A DNA stretch of 20,296 nucleotides from positions 1 through 20,296 of the IMG/VR virus record IMGVR_UViG_3300042343_000622. One strand, 5' to 3'. Below the pieces are notes generated by a model that was not told where the DNA came from, did no database searches, and saw nothing but the letters and a program-made list of their open reading frames with translations. How positions within the stretch are numbered: the stretch's first letter is position 1; each line of letters starts with the position of its first letter. Source of the DNA: a virus. Shown here one piece after another: positions 6,418-14,080 of this stretch. The position numbers and the translations under genes are program-made.

Positions 6418-6420
6418 AAA

Positions 6421-6525
6421 ATGAAATTAATTAACCGTACTGAAATTACTAAACCAGATATTGTATATAATTTAGAAGTTAAGAATAATCATAATTATCT
6501 TGCTAATAATGTAGTAGTATCTAAT
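6421..6525 (+). other. Split intein, C-terminal fragment (35 residues)
   Basis: The fragment begins at the start codon and has the block F pattern DIVYNLEVKNNHNYLANN. It ends VVVSN before Cys+1 (C36). The terminal Asn and the Cys nucleophile are present. The usual penultimate His is Ser, which natural inteins tolerate. Length and start match known split-intein C-fragments, and the break point matches the N-fragment at 4884. Confidence 0.92.
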
Positions 6526-7308
6526 TGTCATGGAACTAAAGCAGCACAATTACAATCCTTATTGATTGACCATGGTGCAAATATTGCACATAGGTATGGA
6601 TTGACTGGTACTTTACCTAAAGACCCTTGTAGCAAAATGTTAGTACATGTTGCTTTAGGTGAGGTAAAATGTGAATACCATGCTAAGGATTTGATTGCTA
6701 AAGGATGGTTAGCAACATTAGATATATCTATTCTACAATTAGACGATGTTTCATATTTGGAAAATAATGGAATACCTCGTGCCAATTTGATGATGTATGA
6801 AGAAGAAGAACATTTTGTAAAAACGAATGTCCGAAGAATGGAATGGATTGCTAATACTATCATGGAAAATAAAAAACAATCTAAACTTGGGAATACGTTA
6901 GTATTAGTGAATACAATTAAATATGGTAAAGAATTACATAAATTGATACCTAATTCTTATGTTTTGAATGGTTCTAACAGTGATAAATCAAGGAAAGCTG
7001 TTTACGATTTGTTTGAGACTAATGATGATGTGGTAGCTATATGTACTAAACAGATTGCTGGTGTAGGATTATCTATTGATAGAATATTTAATTTAGTCTA
7101 TGTAGATGCTGGAAAATCATTTATTACTACTATCCAACAGATTGGTAGAGGATTGAGAAAAGGTAGGGATAAAGATTCTGTAAATATTTTAGATATATGT
7201 AGCAATCTTCCATCAGCATCAAAAAGGTTACGAGAACGTATTAAACATTATAAGGATGCTAGTTATCCTTATAAGAAATATTTAATAGGGTACGAAAATG
7301 ATAGTTGA
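6421..7308 (+). CDS. uvsW: UvsW helicase, C-terminal half, led by a split-intein C-fragment
   Basis: The 295-residue product begins with a 35-residue C-intein, then C36-H-G, completing the DECH box begun by the gene at 3141. Helicase motif III is LTGTL (residues 61-65), as in T4 UvsW (LSGSL). Motif V is IAGVGLSIDRIF. Motif VI is QQIGRGLRKG (residues 239-248), compared with QTIGRVLRK in T4. ATP hydrolysis therefore needs motif I from one precursor and motif VI from the other. After both splicing events the helicase would be about 488 residues (147 + 81 + 260), close to the 503 of T4 UvsW. No ribosome-binding site precedes the ATG; coupling to the gene ending 3 bases upstream is likely. A late promoter box follows the gene, marking the border to the structural block. 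Confidence 0.93.
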   Translation: MKLINRTEITKPDIVYNLEVKNNHNYLANNVVVSNCHGTKAAQLQSLLIDHGANIAHRYGLTGTLPKDPCSKMLVHVALGEVKCEYHAKDLIAKGWLATLDISILQLDDVSYLENNGIPRANLMMYEEEEHFVKTNVRRMEWIANTIMENKKQSKLGNTLVLVNTIKYGKELHKLIPNSYVLNGSNSDKSRKAVYDLFETNDDVVAICTKQIAGVGLSIDRIFNLVYVDAGKSFITTIQQIGRGLRKGRDKDSVNILDICSNLPSASKRLRERIKHYKDASYPYKKYLIGYENDS

Positions 7309-7314
7309 TAAATA

Positions 7315-7322
7315 TATAAATA
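7315..7322 (+). promoter_or_regulatory. T4-type late promoter box before the tail-fibre pair
   Basis: An exact TATAAATA lies in the 52-bp gap between uvsW and the first structural gene, 39 bp before its ATG. Transcription would start near 7330. The position at the switch from recombination to structural genes supports function. Confidence 0.65.
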
Positions 7323-7360
7323 ATACGATATATATTTAAACCATCAGGATTTTTTGCATT

Positions 7361-8695
7361 ATGAAATTACCATTTAGACAAGGTATTGTTAAATACACTT
7401 CAACTAATGATAAAGTACCTACCTTTTTATATAATAATAGATTGGATACGTATGTTACATTAATCGCAAATACTAATAATGTGTTAATTACTTTTGCACA
7501 CAACGATGTTGATTACCTATTTGAAGAAAAGACTAGTATTGATAATGCATGGGGTCCTTTTGCCACGAATATCAAATATTGGTTATTCTGGGATATTGAT
7601 GTAAAAACTGGGAAACGTACATTTGGTAGTACCACCAATGAACCCTTGGTTTCTGAGATTATTCCAGAAAATCCTTCAGCAGACCAACATTGGTTCAATT
7701 TAAAAGATAATTACATTATTACGTATAATAACACAACTAGTAAAAATGATTATAGAAAATTAAGTAAAAATGCTATGTATGTTTGGGAAGATGCACAATG
7801 GACCCAACGTATTAGAGTATTTGCTGGTACATATTACACAGGTGACATTACTATTAATTCTTTATCCTCACAAGTAGGATTATATGAACAATGTCATGCT
7901 GGATATATTTTATATGATGATAATGATACGCCTACCCAACAAGTAAGATTAGATGGTACATATAAATTTTTAACCACCGAATCTCATTTTTATAACTCTA
8001 AAACTGCTACTACTACCGTCAGTTTAGACCCTATTGTTCATTATGGTAAAGCCTCTGTTGCTTTATCTAAATTTGACTTTGTGGGAATATCTGGGAATGA
8101 TAGTTTTGGTAAGGCATCTTCAGCAGCAAACTCATTGCTTCCAGCAATAGGTATTTTGGAGGTAAACGTCCCACAAAATACTAACTGTGTTGTTGTCACT
8201 AATACCAATATTGAAAATCCAGCATGGAATTTTACTGCTGACCCAACAACCCCAGTATATTTAACTCCTACCGGAGTATCTACAATACCACCAACAGCCG
8301 GGTTGATTCAACAGGTTGGGTATGTTATTAATCATAATACAATATTTGTAGATATCTCTAACCCTGTAATATACCACGATGTTATTCAAACAAATATTTC
8401 AGAACAAATAAAGGTAGATTTGTCTAATGGTAAATTATATACCACGTTAGTTAGTAGTTCTGATTATACTAGTTCGGTATCATATGATTTATATTCTACT
8501 GCATACAAACAACCTATTCCGAATAGATTGTGGACAATTGTTCATAATTCACATTTACCAAATTTTTTAGTACAAGTTTATGATGAACTAGGAAATTACC
8601 AAATCCCAAGTAATATTACTAGAAAAGATAATAATACGATAGAAGTTCTATTTACTAATAGAATTCAAGGTACTGCTTTGGTATTTTTATTTTAA
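7361..8695 (+). CDS. Tail-fibre-type structural protein (first of a tandem paralogous pair)
   Basis: This 444-residue protein belongs to a family I recall from marine T4-like phages, usually annotated as a tail fibre or structural protein. Its N-terminal half matches the next gene almost block for block: LPFRQGIVK, AWGPF, LFWDIDVKTGKRTFG, QHWFNL, IRVFAGTYY, QVGLYEQ, LTTESHFY. The middle (about residues 215-385) is beta-rich. The last 56 residues form one copy of a module (RLWTIVHN...IQGTALVFLF) that recurs in the next two genes. AGGA (7346-7349) precedes the ATG. It is probably a trimeric fibre or decoration on the tail, made late from the box at 7315. No chaperone or receptor-binding motif is recognised, so the exact place in the virion is unknown. 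Confidence 0.75.
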   Translation: MKLPFRQGIVKYTSTNDKVPTFLYNNRLDTYVTLIANTNNVLITFAHNDVDYLFEEKTSIDNAWGPFATNIKYWLFWDIDVKTGKRTFGSTTNEPLVSEIIPENPSADQHWFNLKDNYIITYNNTTSKNDYRKLSKNAMYVWEDAQWTQRIRVFAGTYYTGDITINSLSSQVGLYEQCHAGYILYDDNDTPTQQVRLDGTYKFLTTESHFYNSKTATTTVSLDPIVHYGKASVALSKFDFVGISGNDSFGKASSAANSLLPAIGILEVNVPQNTNCVVVTNTNIENPAWNFTADPTTPVYLTPTGVSTIPPTAGLIQQVGYVINHNTIFVDISNPVIYHDVIQTNISEQIKVDLSNGKLYTTLVSSSDYTSSVSYDLYSTAYKQPIPNRLWTIVHNSHLPNFLVQVYDELGNYQIPSNITRKDNNTIEVLFTNRIQGTALVFLF

Positions 8696-8723
8696 TCATT
8701 TACCTTAACCACGGACTATTTAC

Positions 8724-10298
8724 ATGAAATTAACATTTAAACAAGGTATAGTAAAAAGTCAAGTAGATTCTAATAATGTACCTACTTTTCTAAACAAAAG
8801 CTCAACTAGCGATTATGTATCATTATACATCAATGCTACTTCAACTTTAATAACTTTTTCTCATGGTTCTGTAGATTACTTATATGAAGAATCTAATAGT
8901 GTCGAGCAAGCATGGGGACCATTTACACCACCAGTAACCCAAACTTATTACCTATATTGGGATATTGATTTAGAAACAGGTATTCGTACATTTGGTCATA
9001 CTACTTTTACTACTGTCGTATCGGAGACACCACCTACTATTCTAGCAAATGGTCAACATTGGTTTAATTTATTAGACAAAAAAATGTATGTTTACCAAGA
9101 TTTGGGATGGGCAGAAAAAATTAGAGTATTTGCTGGTGTCTATGCAAATGGCTCGTTGACACCATATAGTGTATTGGATACTAGTGTTACACCTAGTGTA
9201 ACTAGATATTTCACAACGCAAGTTGGTTTGCATGAAACTGCTAATGCTGGTTTTATATTATTCGATGATAATACGTTACCAATTAGACGGTCTCAGAATA
9301 GCACATTCTTAACTACAGAATCACAATTCTATACTACCAAATCATTAATTAGTGCTGTTAATTTTGATACTAATTTATTTTATGCAACGGCAAATGAGAA
9401 TGTTCCAGCTTTCAGTATTGTTTCTTATAATAAAGATAATACTTTAAGTGTAGCATCATATGATGATGTACATGCTACGTCTGCTAATGGTTTTATTAGA
9501 AATGAAGTATATAAAGGTGAAGTAACTAATATTGTTACTAATGGTTATATCACTAATATCAATTGGAGATTTTCAGTTCCTGCAGCAACCCCAGTATATT
9601 TAGGGTTAAATGGTGAAATTCAATTAACACCACCAAGAAGTGGATTTATTCAAAAAGTTGGTACTATTGTTTCACCTGATACAATTTTTGTAAATATTGA
9701 ACCGCAAATTGTATATAATACGGTAAACCACACTAGTACATCTATTCCAGTAAACGTAGATATTTTAACTGGTAAATTGTTTACTGCACAAAGTGCAGAT
9801 GCTGATTTTAAATTACCAATTCCTGATATTAATACACCAACACCAGAGCCGTCCGCTAGTACATTAGTAGGTCTGACTTTTATACAACATGTTGATAGAC
9901 GAGTTTGGACGATAACACATGGTAAAAATACTGAAAATGCATTTGTTCAGACGTATGATATAGATGGTAATTTAATGTCTCCACTATCAGTGGTTACTGA
10001 ATTCAACACTATTATTATAACCTTTTCTGCTCCGGTAAGAGGTTATGTACAAGCAGTATTATTTTTGACTCCAAATTATGTCAATATTAGAGATAACACT
10101 GGCCCAACTATTACCGAATTTTCACAAACAACCCCAAGTGTAACCTGGACAGTTGACCATAATCTAGGTCACAATCCTATTACTAAAGTATATATTAATA
10201 ATATTATGGTTTTACCATCGTCTATTGTACATACCAGTATCGATTCAGTAGTTATTACCTTTGCTACGCCACAAGAAGGGGTAGTTAGGTTTATTTAA
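8724..10298 (+). CDS. Tail-fibre-type structural protein (second of the tandem pair)
   Basis: This 524-residue paralogue of the preceding protein shares LTFKQGIVK, DYLYEESNSVEQAWGPF, LYWDIDLETGIRTFG, GQHWFNLLDKKMYVY, IRVFAGVY, QVGLHETANAGFILFDD and LTTESQFY. The common region covers most of the first 350 residues. It differs at the C-terminus, where it has two copies of the roughly 60-residue module: RVWTITHG...VRGYVQAVLF from residue 393, and VTWTVDHNLGHNPI...QEGVVRF at the end. The order and spacing point to tandem gene duplication followed by gain or loss of terminal modules. The ribosome-binding site is weak (CGGAC before the ATG). A strong terminator follows directly, closing this two-gene unit. 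Role and location are inferred as for its paralogue. Confidence 0.75.
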   Translation: MKLTFKQGIVKSQVDSNNVPTFLNKSSTSDYVSLYINATSTLITFSHGSVDYLYEESNSVEQAWGPFTPPVTQTYYLYWDIDLETGIRTFGHTTFTTVVSETPPTILANGQHWFNLLDKKMYVYQDLGWAEKIRVFAGVYANGSLTPYSVLDTSVTPSVTRYFTTQVGLHETANAGFILFDDNTLPIRRSQNSTFLTTESQFYTTKSLISAVNFDTNLFYATANENVPAFSIVSYNKDNTLSVASYDDVHATSANGFIRNEVYKGEVTNIVTNGYITNINWRFSVPAATPVYLGLNGEIQLTPPRSGFIQKVGTIVSPDTIFVNIEPQIVYNTVNHTSTSIPVNVDILTGKLFTAQSADADFKLPIPDINTPTPEPSASTLVGLTFIQHVDRRVWTITHGKNTENAFVQTYDIDGNLMSPLSVVTEFNTIIITFSAPVRGYVQAVLFLTPNYVNIRDNTGPTITEFSQTTPSVTWTVDHNLGHNPITKVYINNIMVLPSSIVHTSIDSVVITFATPQEGVVRFI

Positions 10299-10304
10299 TT
10301 ATAC

Positions 10305-10330
10305 AAAAGCCCACCGGTGGTGGGCTTTTT
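10305..10330 (+). terminator. Intrinsic terminator closing the tail-fibre pair
   Basis: AAAAGCCCACC (10305-10315) pairs perfectly with 10319-10329: an 11-bp GC-rich stem, loop GGT, ending in T residues. The stem is A/T at its base, so it could act on both strands, but no - strand gene uses it. Confidence 0.88.
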
Positions 10331-10338
10331 TATTATAA

Positions 10339-10357
10339 TATAAATATGATATAAATA
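10339..10357 (+). promoter_or_regulatory. Tandem pair of T4-type late promoter boxes before the large structural operon
   Basis: Two exact TATAAATA octamers (10339-10346 and 10350-10357) are 11 bp apart, directly after a terminator and 48 bp before the first gene of a roughly 9.5-kb gene block. The repeat spacing is about one helical turn. Confidence 0.7.
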
Positions 10358-10404
10358 TAGTGGTATAATTTTTAATACATAATGAATAATTAATAGGGGT
10401 TTTC

Positions 10405-10824
10405 ATGGAGATTAATCAATCAACACCATCCAGTATTTGGGCAGTAGCACATAACCTCAATACAACACAACCAGCAGTTGACGTTTGGGTGGATGACAAT
10501 GGTGTCACAACAGCAATAATGCCTAAGCAAATTCAATTGGTAGATAATAATAATTTAAATATTTCATTTTCAGTACCTATTTCCGGTACGGTGGTAGTTA
10601 ATTCAACGTCCAGTGATGCATATACACATAATCAACCAACAACTAGTAATCAATGGAGTATCCTCCATAATTTAGGTACCAAATTTGTAAATATTGAAGT
10701 TATGGTACAATTTAACGGAGTATTAGAAAGTATTACTCCACATAACATTACCAGCATTAATAATAATCAAGTTAATGTTTATTTTAGTACACCAATGTCA
10801 GGACTTGCTAGAGTTAGTAAATAA
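10405..10824 (+). CDS. Small structural protein made of two HNLG modules
   Basis: The 139-residue protein consists almost only of two copies of the module seen at the ends of the two preceding proteins: SIWAVAHNLN...VPISGTVVV (residues about 8-66) and QWSILHNLGTKF...TPMSGLARV (about 78-137). Each copy has Trp, an HNL turn, an outward strand ending in V, a D/N-rich turn and a final (T/S)P-x-x-G strand, typical of small phage fibre beta-sandwich domains. A good ribosome-binding site (AGGGG) precedes the ATG. Its stop overlaps the next start (TAATG). It is the first gene after the tandem late boxes. It could be a fibre tip, adaptor or decoration protein; this is inference from module sharing. 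Confidence 0.72.
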   Translation: MEINQSTPSSIWAVAHNLNTTQPAVDVWVDDNGVTTAIMPKQIQLVDNNNLNISFSVPISGTVVVNSTSSDAYTHNQPTTSNQWSILHNLGTKFVNIEVMVQFNGVLESITPHNITSINNNQVNVYFSTPMSGLARVSK

Positions 10825-11801
10825 TGCAAAAACATATCCCTATTGCCGTTACCGGCAGATGTATAATTTCTGATGATTTAGGAAATATCATTTTAGATAA
10901 AACAAATGCTATTCATCCTATGAATTTATCTCGTATTTTTTCAAGAGCATTAGCAAAAGAAAAAAATAGTTATATACACAAAATTGCTATTGGTAATGGG
11001 GGTACATATGTTGACCCGGCAAATAATATAAAATATAAAGCACCGAATATTGGTAATTATAAAACTAAGTTATATAATGAAACATATTCTCAAATATTAG
11101 ATGGTACCAATAATTCTAGTATAGTAAGTAATGAATTAACATCATATTCACAATCGGTAGTTACTATATATTTGAACAAAAATGAACCATCTAATGAATA
11201 TTTGTCACAAAGTTATAGTATCCCTACTGAAAGTTCATATACTTTTGACGAAATAGCATTATTTGCTCCTGGCGTATCTGATGATTCACCTACTAGTGGA
11301 TATCAATCAGCAGTATTTAATACTCCAAATATTACGATAGATACTGGATTGTTGAAAAATACTAATTATGTTTTTTCAATTGTTGTTGATGGTACTAAAT
11401 TTGATTATACTTTAAATATTCCTAGTAATGATGCTAGTGTAGTTACCTTTGCAAAACTGGTAACATATATTAATGGTATATCTGGTTTGAATAATTATAT
11501 CACTGTTACCATGTCACAAGGGTATTTGACCTTTACTAGTAAAACAACATCTTCTACATCTACTATTAAAATAGTAGATAATTCTGATAATGCATTATGG
11601 ATATTTAAAAATATTTCAACATTTACTAAATTGGATATTGCGGTGAATGGTAAAGATTCAGGATTACAAAATAATCCTAATAATCCTGATGCTGAATATG
11701 CCAGAATGATTACTCACCTGATATTTAATCCTATTACAAAACCATATGATAGGATTTATACAGTAGATTACACCTTAAATATTAATGTTGTTCAAGCATG
11801 A
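10824..11801 (+). CDS. Virion structural protein, paralogue 1 of 3
   Basis: This 325-residue protein belongs to a family with three copies here. The shared N-terminus reads GRCIISDDLGNIILDKTNAIHP, then an arginine-rich helix (MNLSRIFSRALAKE), IAIGNGGTYVD and KLYNETYSQI. A later FDEIALF strand is also shared. Inserted between residues about 165 and 255 is a small domain (DTGLLKNTNYVFSIVVDG...YLTFTSK) that recalls short inserted domains in phage fibre proteins. The C-terminus (GLQNNP...MITHLIFNPI...IYTVDYTLNI) returns to the main fold. The gene overlaps its neighbours by 1 and 4 bases, indicating translational coupling. No enzyme motif is seen. I recall similar N-termini in T4-like marine phage structural proteins, but cannot assign a baseplate or fibre position. 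Confidence 0.68.
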   Translation: MQKHIPIAVTGRCIISDDLGNIILDKTNAIHPMNLSRIFSRALAKEKNSYIHKIAIGNGGTYVDPANNIKYKAPNIGNYKTKLYNETYSQILDGTNNSSIVSNELTSYSQSVVTIYLNKNEPSNEYLSQSYSIPTESSYTFDEIALFAPGVSDDSPTSGYQSAVFNTPNITIDTGLLKNTNYVFSIVVDGTKFDYTLNIPSNDASVVTFAKLVTYINGISGLNNYITVTMSQGYLTFTSKTTSSTSTIKIVDNSDNALWIFKNISTFTKLDIAVNGKDSGLQNNPNNPDAEYARMITHLIFNPITKPYDRIYTVDYTLNINVVQA

Positions 11802-14071
11802 AACAAAAATTACCAATAACTATTTCTGGACATTGTTTAATTACCGATGATTTAGGTAATACACATTTAAACCAAACTAATGCTATTCATCCTAGTAATA
11901 TGTCTAGGATTATTGGAAGAATATTAGCACATGAAGATAATTGTTGGATTGATAGAATAGCTTTTGGTAATGGTGGTACATTTTATGAAAATCAAGCTGG
12001 TGTAACATATTTAAGATTAAAAACCGTTAATGATGGAATATCTCCAGATACTGCCGATTGGCAATCTAGGTTATACAATGAAACATATACTGAAAAGGTA
12101 GCTGACGGTTCTGGTAAAGGTACCGTTATACCACAATTCATCAGTTCTGACCATACTTCATCTGGTGTAGGTTGTTCTAGTGTGGATAAAGATAGAATCT
12201 CGCAGGTAGTGTTACATGCTCAAATAGGATTAGGTGAGCCTACTGGACAATTAAAAACTGATTATAATACAAATGAAGAATCATTTGTATTTGATGAGAT
12301 TGGGTTATATTCTCGTGGAATATCTAATAAACCATCTAAAGGTTATCAAATAGTAAAAATATCTGATTCTGCTAATACTGGTTTATCTAAAAAAATATAT
12401 GATTTTACTATATCGGTAGATGATAAAACACCAGTTACCATAAAAATATCTCCTAAAGATAATACATTAACAGAATTGATGTTATTATTGAAAAATGCTT
12501 TATCCATACAGAATGTTGAAGTATCTTTAGAGTATGGTAACATAAAATTTGAAAGTAGAAAAGAAGGTAAAGATTCTAAAATCAATATTATTAAACAATC
12601 TAAACCTGCCGAATCATGGTTATTTGATAAAATAACAGGTTTTGTTGAGATTGATAAGCCCGTTAATGGTAGTTATATGGGATTTAAAAATAATCCTTGT
12701 GATGGTAATTTAGAACAAGAAAGACTATTAACACATTTAATATTTTCTCCAGTATTAAAATCGGCTAATAGAATTTTTAATATTGTTTATACATTGACCG
12801 TATATGTTAATCGTACATATGAAAAAGCAACTATAGATATTATTTTGCCTCCAGCGGTAACAACGACAACACGAGCACCTACTACAACCACCACAAAAGC
12901 TCCGACTACGACTACTACCAGAAAACCGGTAACCACTACTACTAGGGCGGCCACTACAACGAGAGCACCTACTACCACTACTACAAAAGCTCCGACTACT
13001 ACGACTACTTACCGTGGACCATCTACTACCACGACTAGAATACCAGTGACTACGACTACTGGTGCTCCAACTACGACAAAAGCTCCGACTACAACTACCA
13101 CGAAAGCCCCAACGACAACGACTACATATGGTGGTCCATCTACCACTACGACTAGAAAACCAGTAACTACTACCACGAAAGCACCAGTTACCAGTACAAC
13201 GAAAGGACCTACGACTACTACCACTAAGGCTCCGACAACTACTACGTCAACTACTAAAGCACCCACAACTACGACGACTAAAGCCCCCACAACTACGACT
13301 ACTAGGGCACCGACTACCACAACTACTGCAGTGCCGGATTCACCAGGCAATCCAGTGTTGACACAAAAAGGCATCGATATCGTATTTGTTATAGATTATA
13401 CTTCGAGTATGGGTGGAATTATTGAAAATGTGAAAACAAATATCTCTAATATTGTGTCTTTGATTTCCAGTAAATCGAATATCAACTATAGATTAGGATT
13501 AGTATTATTCGATGAATATACTGCATTTGATTATGGGCAAGCCAAAGGATGCTTGAGTAGCAATGATTATATCAGTTTGCCATCATCCCAAAAATATGTT
13601 AATAATAGTGCTGCATTAGGTGGCAGAGTACAAGTTATTACTGCCATGGAAATGATGCAGACAAATAATAACTTGTCTTTCATAACACAACTTAACAAAA
13701 TTAATAAATCTACTTTTGTTCTTGGTTACGGTGTTGGTGGTCCAGAACCAGGGGATATTGCATTAGATAAAACTTATAATAATTTTGCCGGAACCTGGAG
13801 AGATAATGTTGCAAAAATGGTTGTTTTAATTACAGATGCTACGCCTAGTGGTATTGATGATACTACTACTGTAACAGATACTACATTTATGACTAGCCTT
13901 ACACAGCAATACTACAACAAAAACATAAGAGTATTGTTATTAACTACTGACAATATAAAAAATAATACGGAACAATCTTACGTTAATATGGCTGTTAAAA
14001 CCGGGGGGAGTGTATCAACTCCTATTACTAATGTATCATTAGTGACTAGTACAATTAACGCCATTCCATAG
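11798..14071 (+). CDS. Structural protein with Thr-rich stalk and C-terminal von Willebrand factor A domain (paralogue 2 of 3)
   Basis: This 757-residue protein has three parts. Residues 1-353 are a paralogue of the preceding protein (GHCLITDDLGNTHLNQTNAIHP, AFGNGGTF, RLYNETYTEK, FDEIGLYSRG, an inserted DTGL-type domain, LLTHLIFSPV). Residues about 354-512 are a low-complexity stalk of repeated TTTTxAP and TTTTRKPV units. Residues 525-757 form a vWA-type domain: GIDIVFVIDYTSSMG supplies the first metal-site loop (D533, T535, S537), T615 lies in VITAMEMM, and D680 in VLITDATPSG. The usual DxSxS is DxTxS here, a conservative change. vWA domains bind protein or glycan ligands, often through a metal ion. 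By design this looks like a surface adhesin on a long flexible stalk attached to the virion through its N-terminal domain. The start overlaps the upstream stop (ATGA). Domain calls are firm; the adhesion role is inferred. Confidence 0.82.
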   Translation: MKQKLPITISGHCLITDDLGNTHLNQTNAIHPSNMSRIIGRILAHEDNCWIDRIAFGNGGTFYENQAGVTYLRLKTVNDGISPDTADWQSRLYNETYTEKVADGSGKGTVIPQFISSDHTSSGVGCSSVDKDRISQVVLHAQIGLGEPTGQLKTDYNTNEESFVFDEIGLYSRGISNKPSKGYQIVKISDSANTGLSKKIYDFTISVDDKTPVTIKISPKDNTLTELMLLLKNALSIQNVEVSLEYGNIKFESRKEGKDSKINIIKQSKPAESWLFDKITGFVEIDKPVNGSYMGFKNNPCDGNLEQERLLTHLIFSPVLKSANRIFNIVYTLTVYVNRTYEKATIDIILPPAVTTTTRAPTTTTTKAPTTTTTRKPVTTTTRAATTTRAPTTTTTKAPTTTTTYRGPSTTTTRIPVTTTTGAPTTTKAPTTTTTKAPTTTTTYGGPSTTTTRKPVTTTTKAPVTSTTKGPTTTTTKAPTTTTSTTKAPTTTTTKAPTTTTTRAPTTTTTAVPDSPGNPVLTQKGIDIVFVIDYTSSMGGIIENVKTNISNIVSLISSKSNINYRLGLVLFDEYTAFDYGQAKGCLSSNDYISLPSSQKYVNNSAALGGRVQVITAMEMMQTNNNLSFITQLNKINKSTFVLGYGVGGPEPGDIALDKTYNNFAGTWRDNVAKMVVLITDATPSGIDDTTTVTDTTFMTSLTQQYYNKNIRVLLLTTDNIKNNTEQSYVNMAVKTGGSVSTPITNVSLVTSTINAIP
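12857..13330 (+). repeat. Thr-rich low-complexity coding repeat (TTTTxAP units)
   Basis: About 158 codons encode repeats such as TTTTTKAP, TTTTTRAP, TTTTRKPV and TYGGPS. Threonine codons are mixed (ACT, ACC, ACG, ACA) rather than copied exactly, so the protein repeat is kept while the DNA repeat is scrambled. The segment is richer in C than its surroundings. It joins two folded domains of one protein. Confidence 0.92.
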
Positions 14072-14080
14072 GATATAAAT

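Larger units (their letters stand above)
8525..10821 (+). repeat. Five dispersed copies of a roughly 60-residue HNLG fibre module
   Basis: Copies lie at about 8525-8692, 9900-10064, 10105-10295, 10410-10602 and 10618-10821, across three genes. The shared pattern is W-x-[IV]-x-H-[NG], a V-rich strand, a P-containing loop, N-x-[IV]-x-[IV]-x-F and a final P-x-x-G or R-x-x-G strand. Copies differ strongly in sequence, so they are old duplications. Confidence 0.65.

Noticed and set aside
12787-13374. Long valine-rich open frames on the - strand opposite the Thr repeats
   Set aside because: They are the complement of ACN-rich codons (GTN reads as Val) and have no ribosome-binding site or family likeness.
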